64,000 nt of DNA. Origin: CAYQLY01 sp964418605 (GTDB lineage Bacteria; Bacteroidota; Bacteroidia; Cytophagales; Cyclobacteriaceae). The notes beneath the pieces are model-generated. The model was not told the origin of the DNA. It did no database searches and saw only the letters and a list, made by a program, of their open reading frames with translations. Position 1 is the first letter of the stretch; every line of letters starts with the position of its first letter. Made by a program: the position numbers and the translations under genes. Where the stretch lies: the NCBI GenBank assembly GCA_964418605.1, contig CAYQLY010000009.1, positions 1 through 64,000 on the forward strand, written 5' to 3'. Shown piece after piece: positions 62,087-64,000 of this stretch.

Positions 62087-64000
62087 ATGATTACCATACA
62101 CGACATCTCTTTTCATTTCGGAAGCCGAACATTGTATGAGGACGCTTCTCTGCATATTAAGCCAAAAGATAAAATTGGCTTAATTGGAGCCAATGGTACA
62201 GGAAAATCTACATTGTTACGATTAATTACTGGAGAATACCAACCAGATAAAGGAAGCATCCGAAAAAGCAATGAATGTACGATTGGTTTTTTAAACCAAG
62301 ACCTTCTCTCCTATCAAGATGAAGACAGTATTTTATCTGTAGTGATGCAAGCATTTATACGTCAAAATATACTTCAAAAAGAAATTGACAAAACGTTACA
62401 TGATTTAGAGCATCACTATGAAGAAAAATTAATAGAAAAACTAACTAAACTTCAAGAAGAATTTGGAGCATTGGATGGCTATTCTATTCAAGCACAGGCA
62501 GAAGCCGTATTAGAAGGACTAGGATTTCAAACTGAGGATTTGCACCGTCCTATTAAACAGTTTTCAGGCGGATGGCGTATGCGAGTTATGTTAGGTAAGC
62601 TATTATTACAAAAGCCATCTCTACTCATGCTTGATGAGCCTACCAATCACTTAGACTTACCTTCTATTGAATGGTTAGAAAACTATCTAAAAGAATATGA
62701 AGGTGCTATCATCATCGTCTCTCACGATCGTCAATTTTTAGATAATGTCATTACCTCTACAGTCGAAGTCGCGGGTCAAAAGTTAAATAGTTATGCTGGC
62801 AACTATTCATTCTACTTAGAAGAAAAAGCATTGCGTACAGAAATACAAAAAAGTGCTTATGAAAATCAACAACAAAAAATAAGAGAAACAGAACGATTTA
62901 TTGAACGTTTCAAGGCAAAAGCGAGCAAAGCTAAACAAGCTCAATCACGAATAAAAGCGTTGGAAAAAATGGAGCTAATAGAAAATGTAGATCCTGAACT
63001 CGCTCAAGTCCATTTTAGATTTCGTTATAAGCAACAACCTGGTCGATTTATTTTAAGCCTAGAGCATGTTTCAAAATCATTTGGAGACCTACATATCTTA
63101 AAGAATACAAATGCTCAAATCGAACGTGGAGATAAAATTGCGCTCATTGGTGCTAATGGAAAAGGAAAATCAACACTGCTCCGCATCATGGCTGGCATTG
63201 AGCCTTGTGAAGGAGAACGAAAATTAGGACACAATGTCATCGATTCTCTTTTTGCACAACATCAGCTCGAAGCACTACACATTGAAAATACAATATTGGA
63301 GGAACTCAAACAAACTGGTAGTGATAAAACTGAAACAGAGCTACGTACTATTTTAGGTTGCTTTTTATTTTCAAATGATGATGTATTTAAAAAAATAAAA
63401 ATATTATCTGGAGGAGAAAAGTCACGTGTGGCCTTAGCAAAAACATTAATATCGGACGCTAATTTCCTACTGCTTGATGAACCTACTAACCACTTAGATA
63501 TTTCTTCTATTAATATTCTTATTCAAGCATTACAACAGTATGAAGGTACCTTTGTAACCATCTCTCATGATCGGCACTTTATAGCACAAGTAGCTACAAA
63601 AATTTGGTATATTGAAAATCATGAAATAAAAGAATACCCAGGCACTTTTGAAGAATATGATTATTGGAAAAGCCAACAAAAAGACAGTTCTTCTACATCA
63701 AAAACTAAAAAAGAATCTAAAAAAAAACCTGTACAAGAAACACTCCATGTAAAAAATGAAGAAAAAGAATTAACTCAAAAAAAAATTAAAAAGAATAAAG
63801 ATCAACTTGGAAAAATAGAACAAAAAATCAGTACAGCAGAAAAGCAAAAGATTATACTTGAGCAAGAAATGGCTTCACCCGCTATTCACTCCAATCCAAA
63901 AGAATACGAAAAAATTAATCTTCAATACCAACAACTATGTGCTACACTAATTCAACTTCAAACCGAATGGGATCAGCTGGCAACAGAATTGGAAGACTTA
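62087..64000 (+). CDS. ABC-F family ATP-binding protein (3' end outside window)
   Basis: The frame is open from the ATG at 62087 to the last base, giving 638 codons without a stop, close to full length for an ABC-F protein. Two ABC domains are visible: first GANGTGKSTLLR, FSGGWRMRV and DEPTNHLDLPS; second GANGKGKSTLLR, LSGGEKSRVALAK and DEPTNHLDISS. The inter-domain linker (about 260-310) is Lys/Glu-rich, and a C-terminal coiled coil follows as in Uup/YheS-type proteins. There are no membrane segments; ABC-F proteins act on ribosomes. The exact subfamily is unclear. Confidence 0.93.
   Translation, partial: MITIHDISFHFGSRTLYEDASLHIKPKDKIGLIGANGTGKSTLLRLITGEYQPDKGSIRKSNECTIGFLNQDLLSYQDEDSILSVVMQAFIRQNILQKEIDKTLHDLEHHYEEKLIEKLTKLQEEFGALDGYSIQAQAEAVLEGLGFQTEDLHRPIKQFSGGWRMRVMLGKLLLQKPSLLMLDEPTNHLDLPSIEWLENYLKEYEGAIIIVSHDRQFLDNVITSTVEVAGQKLNSYAGNYSFYLEEKALRTEIQKSAYENQQQKIRETERFIERFKAKASKAKQAQSRIKALEKMELIENVDPELAQVHFRFRYKQQPGRFILSLEHVSKSFGDLHILKNTNAQIERGDKIALIGANGKGKSTLLRIMAGIEPCEGERKLGHNVIDSLFAQHQLEALHIENTILEELKQTGSDKTETELRTILGCFLFSNDDVFKKIKILSGGEKSRVALAKTLISDANFLLLDEPTNHLDISSINILIQALQQYEGTFVTISHDRHFIAQVATKIWYIENHEIKEYPGTFEEYDYWKSQQKDSSSTSKTKKESKKKPVQETLHVKNEEKELTQKKIKKNKDQLGKIEQKISTAEKQKIILEQEMASPAIHSNPKEYEKINLQYQQLCATLIQLQTEWDQLATELEDL

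Overview
The window is low-GC bacterial DNA, almost certainly from a member of the phylum Bacteroidota. The grounds are a Type IX secretion C-terminal sorting domain on a surface protein, a short NuoG inside a full 14-gene nuoA-N operon, an RND pump fused to an outer-membrane efflux domain, and a grasp-with-spasm peptide cassette with the leader type seen in this phylum. The order or genus cannot be fixed from the sequence alone.

Chromosomal left flank (1-5890): the 3' part of yidC, a sirtuin (cobB), lpxK on the opposite strand, a DUF4304-like gene, a Nif3/YqfO-like metal protein and a coiled-coil C4 zinc-ribbon protein that ends in a strong hairpin terminator.

Integrative element (about 5892-31088, 25.2 kb): it is inserted at the 3' end of tRNA-Arg(TCT). 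A 15-bp copy of the tRNA 3' end lies at 5892-5906 and the original lies at 31074-31088. A perfect 20-bp repeat sits just inside both ends. The core genes are a tyrosine recombinase, an excisionase-like HTH protein, a P4/D5-type helicase and a VirE-N-like protein. No relaxase, conjugation or phage structural gene is visible. The cargo falls into three blocks. The first (12-15 kb) has a zinc-knuckle-like protein, a short GG-containing peptide gene, a membrane TPR protein and two small regulators. The second (15.4-22.6 kb) is a peptide natural-product region: precursor peptide, ATP-grasp ligase, a coupled small protein, a SPASM protein without the radical-SAM cysteines and a lipoprotein on one strand, with a LanC-like protein lacking its zinc ligands and a DUF6734-like putative glycosyltransferase on the other. 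A near-identical 19-bp motif lies upstream of both arms, and a shared leader sequence precedes the precursor and a DUF6624-like gene. The third (22.7-30.9 kb) is a heavy-metal efflux module (P1B ATPase, CzcB-like adaptor, CzcA-CzcC fusion, small Cys/His protein), separated from the peptide block by a perfect 38-bp palindrome.

Chromosomal middle (31.2-41.5 kb): DinB-like, DUF1697, SRPBCC and AraC genes, tRNA-Pro, a small lipoprotein and a beta-CASP nuclease. Then comes a carotenoid cluster: a CarH-like B12 photoreceptor regulator, crtI, crtB, idi, crtZ and a two-domain lycopene cyclase, predicted to carry GGPP to zeaxanthin. crcB and tRNA-Ser follow.

Right part (41.5-64 kb): the phenylacetyl-CoA epoxidase genes paaA, paaB, paaC and paaD. 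They are split by three unrelated small genes between paaA and paaB (one carrying a 16-A run) and by a small membrane protein and a convergent surface protein (YadA-head-like repeats, S74 chaperone, T9SS tail) between paaC and paaD. The complete nuoA-N operon, a GNAT acetyltransferase and an ABC-F ATPase that runs off the window end complete the region.
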